Origin: Nostoc sp. LPT
GTDB lineage: Bacteria > Cyanobacteriota > Cyanobacteriia > Cyanobacteriales > Nostocaceae
Assembly (NCBI RefSeq): GCF_017115165.1
Contig: NZ_JABXKF010000108.1
Coordinates: forward strand, 1 to 43,279
DNA: 43,279 bases
Reading direction: 5' to 3'
The notes under the pieces are model-generated. The model was given only the letters and a program-made list of their open reading frames with translations, was not told the DNA's origin and searched no databases. This document shows, piece by piece, positions 35,697 through 43,244 of the stretch (positions are counted from its first letter, which is position 1; each line of letters begins with the position of its first letter). Both the position numbers and the translations under genes were made by a program.

Positions 35697-36729
35697 TTAC
35701 GCCTAATGTGAATTAGGAAAAAAGGCGGGAGAAGTAAGAAGATGAAAGTTACCAGCTTTTCAACTCAGACTTCCCCTATGACTAGCATAGACTTTGGAAC
35801 GTTAATTACAACAATCTTTGTCATAGTAGATGATTGGTATGACAAGCAAGTAAAAAATACAACACCGTTAAAACCAGGGGTGAAAGCAAGCATGAGTGAT
35901 AGTGAAATCATGACACTAGCACTGGTAATGGATTATCTGCCATTTCCTGGAGAAACACAATTTCTCGGTTTCATTAGAGGAAATTAGATTCAATGGTCTC
36001 CAAATTTACTTTATCAGAGTCAATTTAATCGTCGGTTACGCAAATTAGATGGGATGTTAGAGGAGCTACGTCGCACTTGGGTAGAGCAATTGGGTGGATT
36101 AAGTGAAAAATATTTTATTCTTGACACCAAACCATTACCAGTATTGGGACTCAAACGTGACAAGCGATATAGTGACTTTGCAGGAAACGCTACCCCTGGT
36201 TGGTGTGCTGCGAGGGAGATGCGTTATTTTGGCTACAAGCTAGTTATGTTGTCAACATGGAATGGAATTCCGATATCTTATGACATTGTGCCTGCTAACA
36301 CAGATGAGAGAATTGCTGCTGAGGGTGTCTTAGAGACTGTTAAATACAGTCATATTTACGCAGACAAAGGATTTATTTCTGCCGATTGGCAGGCGGCGAT
36401 CGCTCGTCGCACTGGTAATCGCATCTGGACACTGAAGCCGGAGAACCAGCATCTTCAACATTCTCATCGCTTGAAGCGTTTTATTAGTCGTGTTCGCCAG
36501 CGTGTAGAAGGTGTTTTTCACGAAATTCAAAATACTGGTCGTAATCCCGATAGCGAAGCGGTAGCCGGTACTCCGGCGTCACGCTTACTCAACAAAACTG
36601 TTGATGGCTTTTGTCTACATATTGCTGCCAAAATTGCATCTCACACACTACGTTTGTTGCTTCGCCGACATTTTGGCATTAATGTTCTCACTTTCCAGTC
36701 TCAACCTCTTTAATTCACATTAGGCGTAA
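35697..36729. mobile_element. Complete insertion sequence with 19-bp terminal inverted repeats
   Basis: The ends are TTACGCCTAATGTGAATTA (35697-35715) and its exact complement (36711-36729). Similarity of the flanks extends a few bases further (TATTAA), so the target duplication is unclear, possibly TTAA/TAA. It carries one DDE transposase gene interrupted by a stop codon. It inserted between the divergent Rieske and tetR genes. Confidence 0.85.
35742..36713 (+). pseudogene. DDE transposase (IS982-like) with an in-frame TAG
   Basis: Frame 35742-35987 (SDSEIMTLALVMDYLPFPGE) stops at TAG 35985-35987. The same frame continues IQWSPNLLYQSQFNRRLRK and on to 36713, so one codon splits an otherwise full transposase of about 323 residues. 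DDE-type motifs: ILDTKPLPVLG (first Asp), IPISYDIVPANTDE and IYADKGFI (second Asp), and HEIQNTGRN with a late Glu. The family call is my best reading; IS5/IS4-like is possible. Around 36546-36582 the codons PDSEAVAGTPAS interrupt the conserved GRN-RLLNKTV stretch and look like a small dispersed repeat insertion. Probably inactive in cis unless the amber codon is suppressed. Confidence 0.75.
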
Positions 36730-36759
36730 TTTAATAAATTTAATCTTCTCTGTCAACTA

Positions 36760-36779
36760 TTAACCAAGTTTTTAGTTAA
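36760..36779. promoter_or_regulatory. Probable TetR operator, tetR side
   Basis: TTAACCAAGTTTTTAGTTAA, with arms TTAACCAA/TTAGTTAA (one mismatch), ending 28 bases before the GTG start of the TetR gene. It matches the palindrome at 35666-35685. The position suggests autorepression. Confidence 0.6.
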
Positions 36780-36807
36780 TATATTTTCGTTATGATGATG
36801 GAGCAAT

Positions 36808-37476
36808 GTGGGTCGTTCAACGCAGTCAAAATTCTCATCTAAAAAGCCGCGTCAGGTGCGCGATGCAGAGGCGACGAAAAAGCAGATTCTCAATGCAGCG
36901 GAAGCGGAGTTTGGCAGAAATGGACTTCAAGGGGCGCGGATAGAGGCGATCGCTAGAGGTGCAGGTGTCACCACAGCGATGATTTACTACTACTTTCAGA
37001 GCAAGGAAGGACTGTACCAAGCGGTTCTACAACGTCCGGTGATGGAAATGCACGAAGGGTTGGGGCAGCTAAATCTGGATCAGTTCCCACCAGAGGAAGC
37101 TTTGAAACTACTAGTCAAAGAAGCGATCGCCTATGAAGCTGCTCACCCGCACAGAGGGATGCTTTGGTTCCAAGAAGCAAATCAAAATCAGGGAAAGTAT
37201 TTCAAACAGGGGAATTGGCAAGAAAATTTTAGCTATCTGATCAAGATTTTAGAGCGGGGGATGACAGAGGGTTGTTTCCGTCAGATCGATCCATTTTTCA
37301 CTACCCTGCATATTATTGGGGTTTGTAATTTATACTTCAACGCTTACAAAAACATCAAGCATACTAGACCCGATTTGCAACTACTGAGTCCAGAAATGAT
37401 TGAGCAGCATACTCAAGCAGCAGTTAATTTTATTTTGGCTGGTGTGCAAGCAATCAAAGTTAAAAGTGAGGAGTGA
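36808..37476 (+). CDS. TetR/AcrR family transcriptional regulator
   Basis: 222 residues. The N-terminal HTH (about 18-65) is canonical: TKKQILNAAEAEFGRNGLQG, IEAIARGAGVTTAMIYYYFQ and SKEGLYQAVL. The C-terminal ligand-binding half (about 75-215) is helical and typical of the TetR_C variety found in cyanobacteria. The start is GTG at 36808 with GGAG five bases before; the three ATGs just upstream are in another frame. It probably repressed the divergent Rieske (and P450) genes, now broken, and itself, through the palindromes on both sides of the IS. Its own gene looks intact, so it may still act elsewhere. Confidence 0.9.
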   Translation: MGRSTQSKFSSKKPRQVRDAEATKKQILNAAEAEFGRNGLQGARIEAIARGAGVTTAMIYYYFQSKEGLYQAVLQRPVMEMHEGLGQLNLDQFPPEEALKLLVKEAIAYEAAHPHRGMLWFQEANQNQGKYFKQGNWQENFSYLIKILERGMTEGCFRQIDPFFTTLHIIGVCNLYFNAYKNIKHTRPDLQLLSPEMIEQHTQAAVNFILAGVQAIKVKSEE

Positions 37477-38054
37477 GGAGTTATCGCTCTTCCATCACTC
37501 TCACCAGAGCATAAAACAATAATCCTTACTACACAAGACTTTCAGGCAAAAGAGATGATTTTAGCCATAATGTTAGAAAATAAAGCTCCAAACCCAGTTC
37601 CTGTCCTTTGTTTAAAAGTTGCCTGAAATTTTTCTTTGACCAGAGTGATGGAAGAGCGTTATATCATGTCCGGCTGATTAGTTATGATTCTTGCTTCTGT
37701 GCAAAAATCTGAAAACTCTTTCTCCCCCAGCAAGAACTGCCTTCTTAATGATAAGTCTTTAACCGGACATGATATTAGGAGTTATGTCAAAGGAGAGCAA
37801 GGCGAACAGCAGTGTTTGGCAAAAATTCAGGTAGTCGGTCAAATTAACTCACTCCAGCGACTATCAAGCGATCGCGCCTCACCTAGCTCAAAGTTCCTCT
37901 AACGACGGTAGCCGGAAGTTTGGGACTAAAATTATCTGCCACTGGTTAATTTTTAGATATGAAATTAATACTCAAATGTGTGAAGTTCCGACTCCTAAAA
38001 AAATTCAGTACTTTCTGTAAAGCACAGAGCAATACTTAGTTTAGTTTACACCTT
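37477..38054. other. Intergenic region between tetR and the FG-GAP array
   Basis: Contains dispersed-repeat copy 2 (37568-37773), described separately. The rest is AT-rich with no gene-like frame; a 72-codon frame at 37684-37902 is mostly repeat sequence. A HIP1 site sits at 37869. Confidence 0.5.
37568..37773. repeat. Dispersed repeat, copy 2, ending in a 111-bp inverted-repeat element
   Basis: Pairs with 11347-11550. The 111-bp terminal part (37663-37773) is bounded by ATCATGTCCGG / CCGGACATGAT, just as in copy 1. In this copy the homology is not interrupted on the left by an IS, so it shows how the site looked before insertion. Confidence 0.8.
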
Positions 38055-38096
38055 GCGCCAAATCTCTCGGCATTTGATTTTATCATCCAAGCGTAA
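38055..38096 (+). pseudogene. Remnant 3' end of a third FG-GAP/RTX paralogue
   Basis: Codons read APNLSAFDFIIQA then stop, matching the last residues of the intact gene (APILKVSDFIIQA, 41439-41480). At DNA level about 40 of 49 bases agree, including the first bases after the stop. Like the intact gene it is followed at once by a 21-bp repeat array. Upstream similarity fades within a few bases. Confidence 0.7.
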
Positions 38097-38100
38097 TTCG

Positions 38101-38400
38101 CTTAAAACGCTAAATTTTAAGCTCAGAACACCAAACTTCGAACTCAGAACATCAAACTTTGAGAAGAGAACACCAAATTCCGAGCTTGGAACATCAAACT
38201 TCAAGCTCAGAACATCAAACTTTGAGTTCCAAACATCAAACTTCAAGCTCAGAATATCAAACTTTGAGTTCCAAACATCAAACTTCGAGTTCAGAACAGC
38301 AAACTTTGAGTTAGGAACACCAAATTACGAGTTGAGAACACCAAATTACGAGTTCGGAACATTAAACTTCGAGAAGAGAACACCAAACTTCGAGTTCGGA
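38101..38400. repeat. 21-bp tandem repeat array 1
   Basis: About 14 imperfect units of the type AACATCAAACTTTGAGTTCC+A. The period of 21 keeps all frames open; on the plus strand it reads as heptapeptides like NFELRTS, on the minus as SLLF-type heptads. There are no spacers, so it is not a CRISPR. It lies between the paralogue remnant and the leader of gene 1. Confidence 0.9.
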
Positions 38401-38537
38401 TTTGTACCACTGTGGCAACTCCCGTTCATTAGCTGTTCCACATAAAAGTTGTATATTTCATTATGTTCACACTCAACAGTCATTCTGACTTTTTCAATTG
38501 TTTAAATTTTTAGTTATAGAAACAAAAGGACGCACTC
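38395..38537 (+). promoter_or_regulatory. Conserved 143-bp leader of FG-GAP gene 1
   Basis: Same length and roughly 93-95% identical to 41911-42053 before gene 2. It contains TTCGGATTTGTAC, GTTCCACATAAAAGTTGTAT and AATTGTTTAAATTTTTAGTT, and ends with an AAAGGACG Shine-Dalgarno before the ATG. The conserved AT-rich part is the likely promoter. Confidence 0.7.
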
Positions 38538-41480
38538 ATGGCAAATTCAGTTTTCAACTTATCTAACCTTAACGGCACAAATGGCTTTGCCATCAACGGC
38601 ATCAATCCAGATGACCGTTCAGGCAACTCTGTTAGCAGTGCCGGAGACATCAACGGCGACGGTCTTGACGACCTGATTATCGGGGCAGATGGTGCCGACC
38701 CCAAGGGCGACTCCTCAGGGCAAACCTACGTGGTGTTTGGCAGCAAGGAAAGTTTTCCTGCCCAATTCTACCTCTCCACCCTCAACGGCACGTCGGGCTT
38801 TGCCATCAACGGCATCAATCCAAATGACTTCTCAGGCAAATCTGTTAGCAGTGCTGGAGACATCAACGGCGACGGTCTTGACGACCTGATTATCGGGGCA
38901 GATAGTGCCTCCCCCAACAGCATCACCTCAGGGCAAACCTACGTGGTGTTTGGCAGTAAGAAAAGTTTTGCTACCCAATTTAACCTTTCCACTGTCAACG
39001 GCACTAATGGTTTCACCATCAACGGCATCAATACATATGACTCCTTAGGCAACTCTGTTAGCAGTGCCGGAGACATCAACGGCGACGGCATTGACGACCT
39101 GATTATCGGGGCACCCTTTGCCGACTCCAACGACATCACCTCAGGGCAAAGCTACGTGGTGTTTGGCAGCAAGGAGGGTTTTGATGCCCAACTCAACCTC
39201 TCCACCCTCAACGGCACAAATGGCTTTGCCATCAATGGCATCAATGAAGATGACTCCTTAGGCAACTCTGTTAGCAGTGCCGGAGACATCAACGGCGACG
39301 GTCTTGACGACCTGATTATCGGGGCAGATAGTGCCTCCCCCAACGGCACCACCTCAGGGCAAAGCTACGTGGTGTTTGGCAGCAAGGAGGGTTTTGGTGC
39401 CCAACTCAACCTCTCCACCCTTAACGGCACGTCGGGCTTTGCCATCAACGGCATCAATCCAGATGACCGTTCAGGCTACTCTGTTAGCAGTGCCGGAGAT
39501 ATCAACGGCGACGGTCTTGACGACCTGATTATCGGGGCAGAATATGCCTCCCCCAACGGCACCAGTTCAGGGCAAAGCTACGTGGTGTTTGGCAGTAAGG
39601 AAAGTTTTGGTGCCCAACTCAACCTCTCCACCCTCAACGGCACGTCGGGCTTTGCCATCAACGGCATCAATCCAGATGACCGTTCAGGCTACTCTGTTAG
39701 CAGTGCCGGAGATATCAACGGCGACGGTCTTGACGACCTGATTATCGGGGCACCTTTTGCCGACCCCAACGGCACTAGTTCAGGGCAAACCTACGTGGTG
39801 TTTGGCAGCAAGGAAAGTTTTGGTGCCCAACTCAACCTCTCCACCCTCAACGGCACGTTGGGCTTTGCCATCAACGGCATCAATCCAGATGACCGTTTAG
39901 GCTACTCTCTTGGCAGTGCCGGAGATATCAACGGCGACGGTATTGACGACCTGATTATCGGGGCAGAAGATGCCGACCCCAACGACATCAGCTCAGGGCA
40001 AACCTACGTGGTGTTTGGCAACCGCGCTCCCGTCCTCGACCTTAACGGCAACTCACAGGGTATTGATTTTAGCACCACCTTTAGCGGCACTCCCGTCTCC
40101 ATCATCGATAGCAACTTCACTCTCAGCGACAACAACACTACCCTAACTGGTGTTACTATTACCATTACCAATCTCTTGAATGGTGCTGCCGAAACTCTCA
40201 ATGCCACTGCTATCGGCAACATCACTGCTACCTACAACCCCACCACAGGCACTCTCACCCTTAGCGGCACGGATACCATTGCCAATTATCGACAAGTCCT
40301 CAGCAGTGTTACCTACAACAGTATAGCTACCACTGTTAACACCATAATTGAGTTTGTCGTCGATGACGGGCAAGATTTGAGTAACACGAGTGCAGTAGCA
40401 ACCACCACTTTGGGTTTTGTCCAGAAATTGATCACGGGCACAAGTAGTGCAGATATCCTTATCGGCACACCCAACAACAACATTATCGAGGGCAAAGCTG
40501 GTAACGACAAGCTCACTGGTAATGGTGGTCGAGACATATTCATCTTCTCAAGAGGCGATGGCATCGACACCATAACCGACTTTGGCGGCATAGGTATTGA
40601 TTCAAATCCATCAGCGGCGGTAATTGCTGAAGTTGATACCTTGGATTTTACTAGATTAGGATTAACTGCGAAAAATCTGCAATTAAATCAAAATGGCAAT
40701 AATCTAGAAGTCACTTTTGAAGATGTAAGCAATACCAAAGTCATTCTGGAAAACTTCAAATTAGAAAACTTGAATAATTTACCAGCATCTGATACCAGCC
40801 CAGCTATTGGCAATATCTTGTTTGATAACCAGAGGGGCATCGTTGACAGTTTTGATGTCTTCGATGCCAACTCCACTCAAACTGACTTGTTTAACCGGAA
40901 CACCGTTACATTCCTCAATGACCTTAACAATAACATTGCGGGTTTTAAGGACTCCGACGATGTGATTAATGGTCAGGGAGGTGATGACATCATCGACGGC
41001 AAGAGTGGCAATGATTTGCTGCGGGGTGGAACTGGTAATGATACCCTCATCGGTGGTGCTGGCTCTGATACTCTGGTTGGCGGTGCTGGCAATGACGTAC
41101 TTACAGGTGGTGAGGGTGTTGACAGATTCCTTTACAACACCGATGCTGCTTTTGACAGCACTGATGTTGGTCTAGATAGTATTAGTGGGTTCTACGGTGT
41201 ATTTTTTGCAGCCACTACACAAAGTGACAAGATTGTGCTGGATAAGGATACCTTTAATACAATTACTTCTGTTCCGGGAATAGGTTTTAGTAACGAGAGT
41301 GATTTTGAAATCACTTCTTCAGCGGGGACTAGCACGGCGAAAATTGTCTACGATCCTGTGAGTGGGCAGTTGTTCTACAACGAAAATGGCAGTACGGCTG
41401 GTTTCGGCAGCGGTGGTCTATTTGTAACTCTAACTGGTGCGCCAATTCTCAAGGTATCTGATTTTATTATCCAAGCGTAG
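38538..41480 (+). CDS. FG-GAP repeat / RTX calcium-binding secreted protein, gene 1
   Basis: 980 residues without a signal peptide. Seven FG-GAP (integrin-alpha beta-propeller) repeats fill about 10-495; each is exactly 71 residues and holds a Ca-binding loop DINGDG(L/I)DDLIIGA and a YVVFGSK strand. A cadherin/VCBS-like domain follows (about 495-635), beginning APVLDLNG and ending FVVDDGQ. RTX nonapeptides appear at about 640-670 (GKAGNDKLTGNGGRD) and 815-860 (GGAGSDTLVGGAGNDVLTGG). The C-terminus (GLFVTLTGAPILKVSDFIIQ) fits a type I secretion signal. Expected to be a Ca-dependent surface or extracellular protein; no exporter genes are in the window. Start: ATG with AAAGGA upstream. Confidence 0.9.
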   Translation: MANSVFNLSNLNGTNGFAINGINPDDRSGNSVSSAGDINGDGLDDLIIGADGADPKGDSSGQTYVVFGSKESFPAQFYLSTLNGTSGFAINGINPNDFSGKSVSSAGDINGDGLDDLIIGADSASPNSITSGQTYVVFGSKKSFATQFNLSTVNGTNGFTINGINTYDSLGNSVSSAGDINGDGIDDLIIGAPFADSNDITSGQSYVVFGSKEGFDAQLNLSTLNGTNGFAINGINEDDSLGNSVSSAGDINGDGLDDLIIGADSASPNGTTSGQSYVVFGSKEGFGAQLNLSTLNGTSGFAINGINPDDRSGYSVSSAGDINGDGLDDLIIGAEYASPNGTSSGQSYVVFGSKESFGAQLNLSTLNGTSGFAINGINPDDRSGYSVSSAGDINGDGLDDLIIGAPFADPNGTSSGQTYVVFGSKESFGAQLNLSTLNGTLGFAINGINPDDRLGYSLGSAGDINGDGIDDLIIGAEDADPNDISSGQTYVVFGNRAPVLDLNGNSQGIDFSTTFSGTPVSIIDSNFTLSDNNTTLTGVTITITNLLNGAAETLNATAIGNITATYNPTTGTLTLSGTDTIANYRQVLSSVTYNSIATTVNTIIEFVVDDGQDLSNTSAVATTTLGFVQKLITGTSSADILIGTPNNNIIEGKAGNDKLTGNGGRDIFIFSRGDGIDTITDFGGIGIDSNPSAAVIAEVDTLDFTRLGLTAKNLQLNQNGNNLEVTFEDVSNTKVILENFKLENLNNLPASDTSPAIGNILFDNQRGIVDSFDVFDANSTQTDLFNRNTVTFLNDLNNNIAGFKDSDDVINGQGGDDIIDGKSGNDLLRGGTGNDTLIGGAGSDTLVGGAGNDVLTGGEGVDRFLYNTDAAFDSTDVGLDSISGFYGVFFAATTQSDKIVLDKDTFNTITSVPGIGFSNESDFEITSSAGTSTAKIVYDPVSGQLFYNENGSTAGFGSGGLFVTLTGAPILKVSDFIIQA
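38570..40021 (+). repeat. Seven 213-bp direct repeats in FG-GAP gene 1
   Basis: The marker ATCAACGGCGAC begins at 38649, 38862, 39075, 39288, 39501, 39714 and 39927, every step exactly 213 bp. The fifth and sixth units are almost identical over their whole length. Exact spacing and high identity point to recent unequal crossing-over or gene conversion. Confidence 0.93.
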
Positions 41481-41485
41481 TTGGC

Positions 41486-41712
41486 TTGGAACAGCAAACT
41501 TTGAGTTCCAAACAGCAAACTTTGAGTTGAGAACAGCAAACTTCGAGTTGAGAACAGCAGACTTTGAGTTGAGAACAGCAAACTTTGAGTTTGGAACAGC
41601 AAACTTTGAGTTTGGAACAGCAAACTTTGAGTTGAGAACAGCAAACTTCGAGTTGAGAACAGCAGACTTTGAGTTGAGAACAGCAAACTTTGAGTTTGGA
41701 ACACCAAACTTT
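41486..41712. repeat. 21-bp tandem repeat array 2, left part
   Basis: About 11 units such as AACAGCAAACTTTGAGTTGA+G, starting right after the stop codon of gene 1. A higher-order period of 105 bp (five units) is visible: the variant AACAGCAGACTTT occurs twice, 105 bp apart (41553 and 41658). The array continues after the inserted MITE. Confidence 0.9.
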
Positions 41713-41857
41713 ACGTGAGTTCGACGAGTGCTATTTTGACCTCTCCCCCAGCCCCTCTCCTACGAGGAGAGGGGAGCAAAAACCCTCTAATCTCGTTACT
41801 CCTCCCTCGCCTTTTAGGAGAGGGAGGCTGGGAGGGAGAGGTCTGTCGAACTCACGT
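41713..41857. mobile_element. 145-bp MITE inserted in the 21-bp array
   Basis: Perfect 13-bp terminal inverted repeats ACGTGAGTTCGAC / GTCGAACTCACGT. The inside holds G/C-rich arms (CCCCTCTCCTACGAGGAGAG and a matching CTCCC...GGGAG region) and no coding frame. CAAACTTT lies directly on both sides, as expected for an 8-bp target duplication, although the repetitive target makes this less certain. The same terminal sequence marks the end of the IS982-type remnant at 11347. Confidence 0.78.
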
Positions 41858-41916
41858 CAAACTTTGAGTTGAGAACAGCAAACTTTGAGTTTGGAACACC
41901 AAACTTCCAGTTCGGA
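41858..41916. repeat. 21-bp tandem repeat array 2, right part
   Basis: About three further units after the MITE, ending AAACTTCCAGTTCGG, where the leader of gene 2 begins. Together with the left part it makes about 13 units. Confidence 0.85.
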
Positions 41917-42053
41917 TTTGTACGACTGTGGCAACCCCCGTTCCTTAGGTGTTCCACATAAAAGTTGTATATTTCATTATGTTCACACTCAACAGTCATT
42001 CTGACTTCTTCAATTGTTTAAATTTTTAGTTGTAGAAATAAAAGGACGAACTC
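41911..42053 (+). promoter_or_regulatory. Conserved 143-bp leader of FG-GAP gene 2
   Basis: Nearly identical copy of 38395-38537, including the Shine-Dalgarno AAAGGACG before the ATG at 42054. Both paralogues should therefore be expressed under the same control. Confidence 0.7.
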
Positions 42054-43244
42054 ATGGCAAATTCAGTTTTCAACTTATCTAACCTCAACGGCACTAATGG
42101 CTTCGCCATCAACGGCATCAATGAACGTGACCGTTCAGGCAAGTCTGTCAGCAGTGCGGGAGACATCAACGGCGACGGTTTTGACGACCTGATTATCGGG
42201 GCAAGGAGTGCCCGCCCCAACGGCGAATACTCAGGGCAGAGCTACGTGGTGTTTGGCAGCCAGAAAAGTTTTGGTGCCCAATTCAACCTCTCCACCCTCA
42301 ACGGCACAAATGGCTTTGCCATCAACGGCAATAACCAATTAGGCAGGTCTGTCAGCAGTGCGGGAGACATCAACGGCGATGGTCTTGACGAGGTGATTAT
42401 CGGGGCACCAGAACCGAGCTACGTGGTGTTTGGCAGCAAGAAAGGTTTTGATGCCAGCTTTGACGCCTCCACCCTCAACGGCACGTCGGGCTTTGCCATC
42501 AACGGCGTCAATGATTTTTACAACTCAGATATCTCTGTCAGCAGTGCGGGAGACATCAACGGCGACGGTCTTGACGACCTGATTATCGGGGCATATTATG
42601 CCTCTCCCAACGGCTCCCGATCAGGGCAGAGCTATGTGGTGTTTGGCAACCGCGCCCCCGTCCTCGACCTTAACGGCAATTCTTCTGGAATTGATTTTAG
42701 CACCACCTTTAGCGGCACTCCCGTCTCCATCCTTGATAGCGACTTCACCCTGAGCGACAACAAAACTACTCTAGCTGGTGCCACCATCACCATTACCAAT
42801 CTCTTGAATGGCGCAGGTGAAACTCTTAATGCCACTGCCATTGGTAACATCACGGCTACCTACAACCCCACCACAGGCACTCTCTCCTTGAGGGGCACGG
42901 ATACCATTGCCAATTACCGACAAGTCCTCAACAGTGTTACCTACAACACTACAGCTACCACTGTTAATACCACAATTGAGTTTGTCGTCGATGACGGACA
43001 GGCTCCCCTTAACACCAGTGCAGTGACAACTACCACTTTGGGTTTTATCCAGAAATTCATCACGGGTACAACTAGTGCAGATATCCTCATCGGCACACGC
43101 AACAATAATATCATTGAGGGCAAAGCTGGTAACGACAAGCTCACTGGTAACGGTGGTCGAGACAAATTCATCTTCCGTCCTGGGGATGGCATCGACACCA
43201 TCACCGACTTTGGCGGCGTTGGTAAACTCACATCTTGCACCTAA
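42054..43244 (+). CDS. FG-GAP / RTX paralogue, gene 2, shortened
   Basis: 396 residues. Its start (MANSVFNLSNLNGTNGFAIN) is identical to that of gene 1. It has only three FG-GAP repeats, spaced 204 and 186 bp, then the same cadherin/VCBS-like domain (APVLDLNGNSSGIDF) and the first RTX stretch (GKAGNDKLTGNGGRD). After DTITDFGGVG the match to gene 1 ends abruptly and a short tail (KLTSCT) leads to a stop at 43242-43244. The second RTX block and the C-terminal secretion signal are absent, so secretion through a type I system is doubtful. Probably a truncated copy; the sequence after about 43217 may belong to another element beyond the window. Confidence 0.82.
   Translation: MANSVFNLSNLNGTNGFAINGINERDRSGKSVSSAGDINGDGFDDLIIGARSARPNGEYSGQSYVVFGSQKSFGAQFNLSTLNGTNGFAINGNNQLGRSVSSAGDINGDGLDEVIIGAPEPSYVVFGSKKGFDASFDASTLNGTSGFAINGVNDFYNSDISVSSAGDINGDGLDDLIIGAYYASPNGSRSGQSYVVFGNRAPVLDLNGNSSGIDFSTTFSGTPVSILDSDFTLSDNKTTLAGATITITNLLNGAGETLNATAIGNITATYNPTTGTLSLRGTDTIANYRQVLNSVTYNTTATTVNTTIEFVVDDGQAPLNTSAVTTTTLGFIQKFITGTTSADILIGTRNNNIIEGKAGNDKLTGNGGRDKFIFRPGDGIDTITDFGGVGKLTSCT

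Noticed and set aside
32897..35987. Idea that TAA and TAG are recoded as sense codons in this genome
   Set aside because: Many normal genes here end in TAA or TAG, the two interrupted genes use different stops, and other genes in the same island are broken by frameshifts. Ordinary decay explains it better.
37684..37902. 72-codon frame downstream of tetR
   Set aside because: Its first third lies in the dispersed 111-bp element; no Shine-Dalgarno and no recognisable product.
38053..38445. 130-codon frame encoding NFELRTS heptapeptides
   Set aside because: The 21-bp period keeps every frame open. There is no Shine-Dalgarno, and it starts inside the remnant of a gene end and runs into the next leader, so it is treated as repeat DNA.
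41375..41718. Heptad-repeat frames on both strands after FG-GAP gene 1
   Set aside because: Same reason: open only because of the 21-bp periodicity, and overlapping the end of a solid gene.
38101..41916. Possible CRISPR arrays
   Set aside because: Units are contiguous 21-bp repeats without unique spacers, and no cas genes are near.
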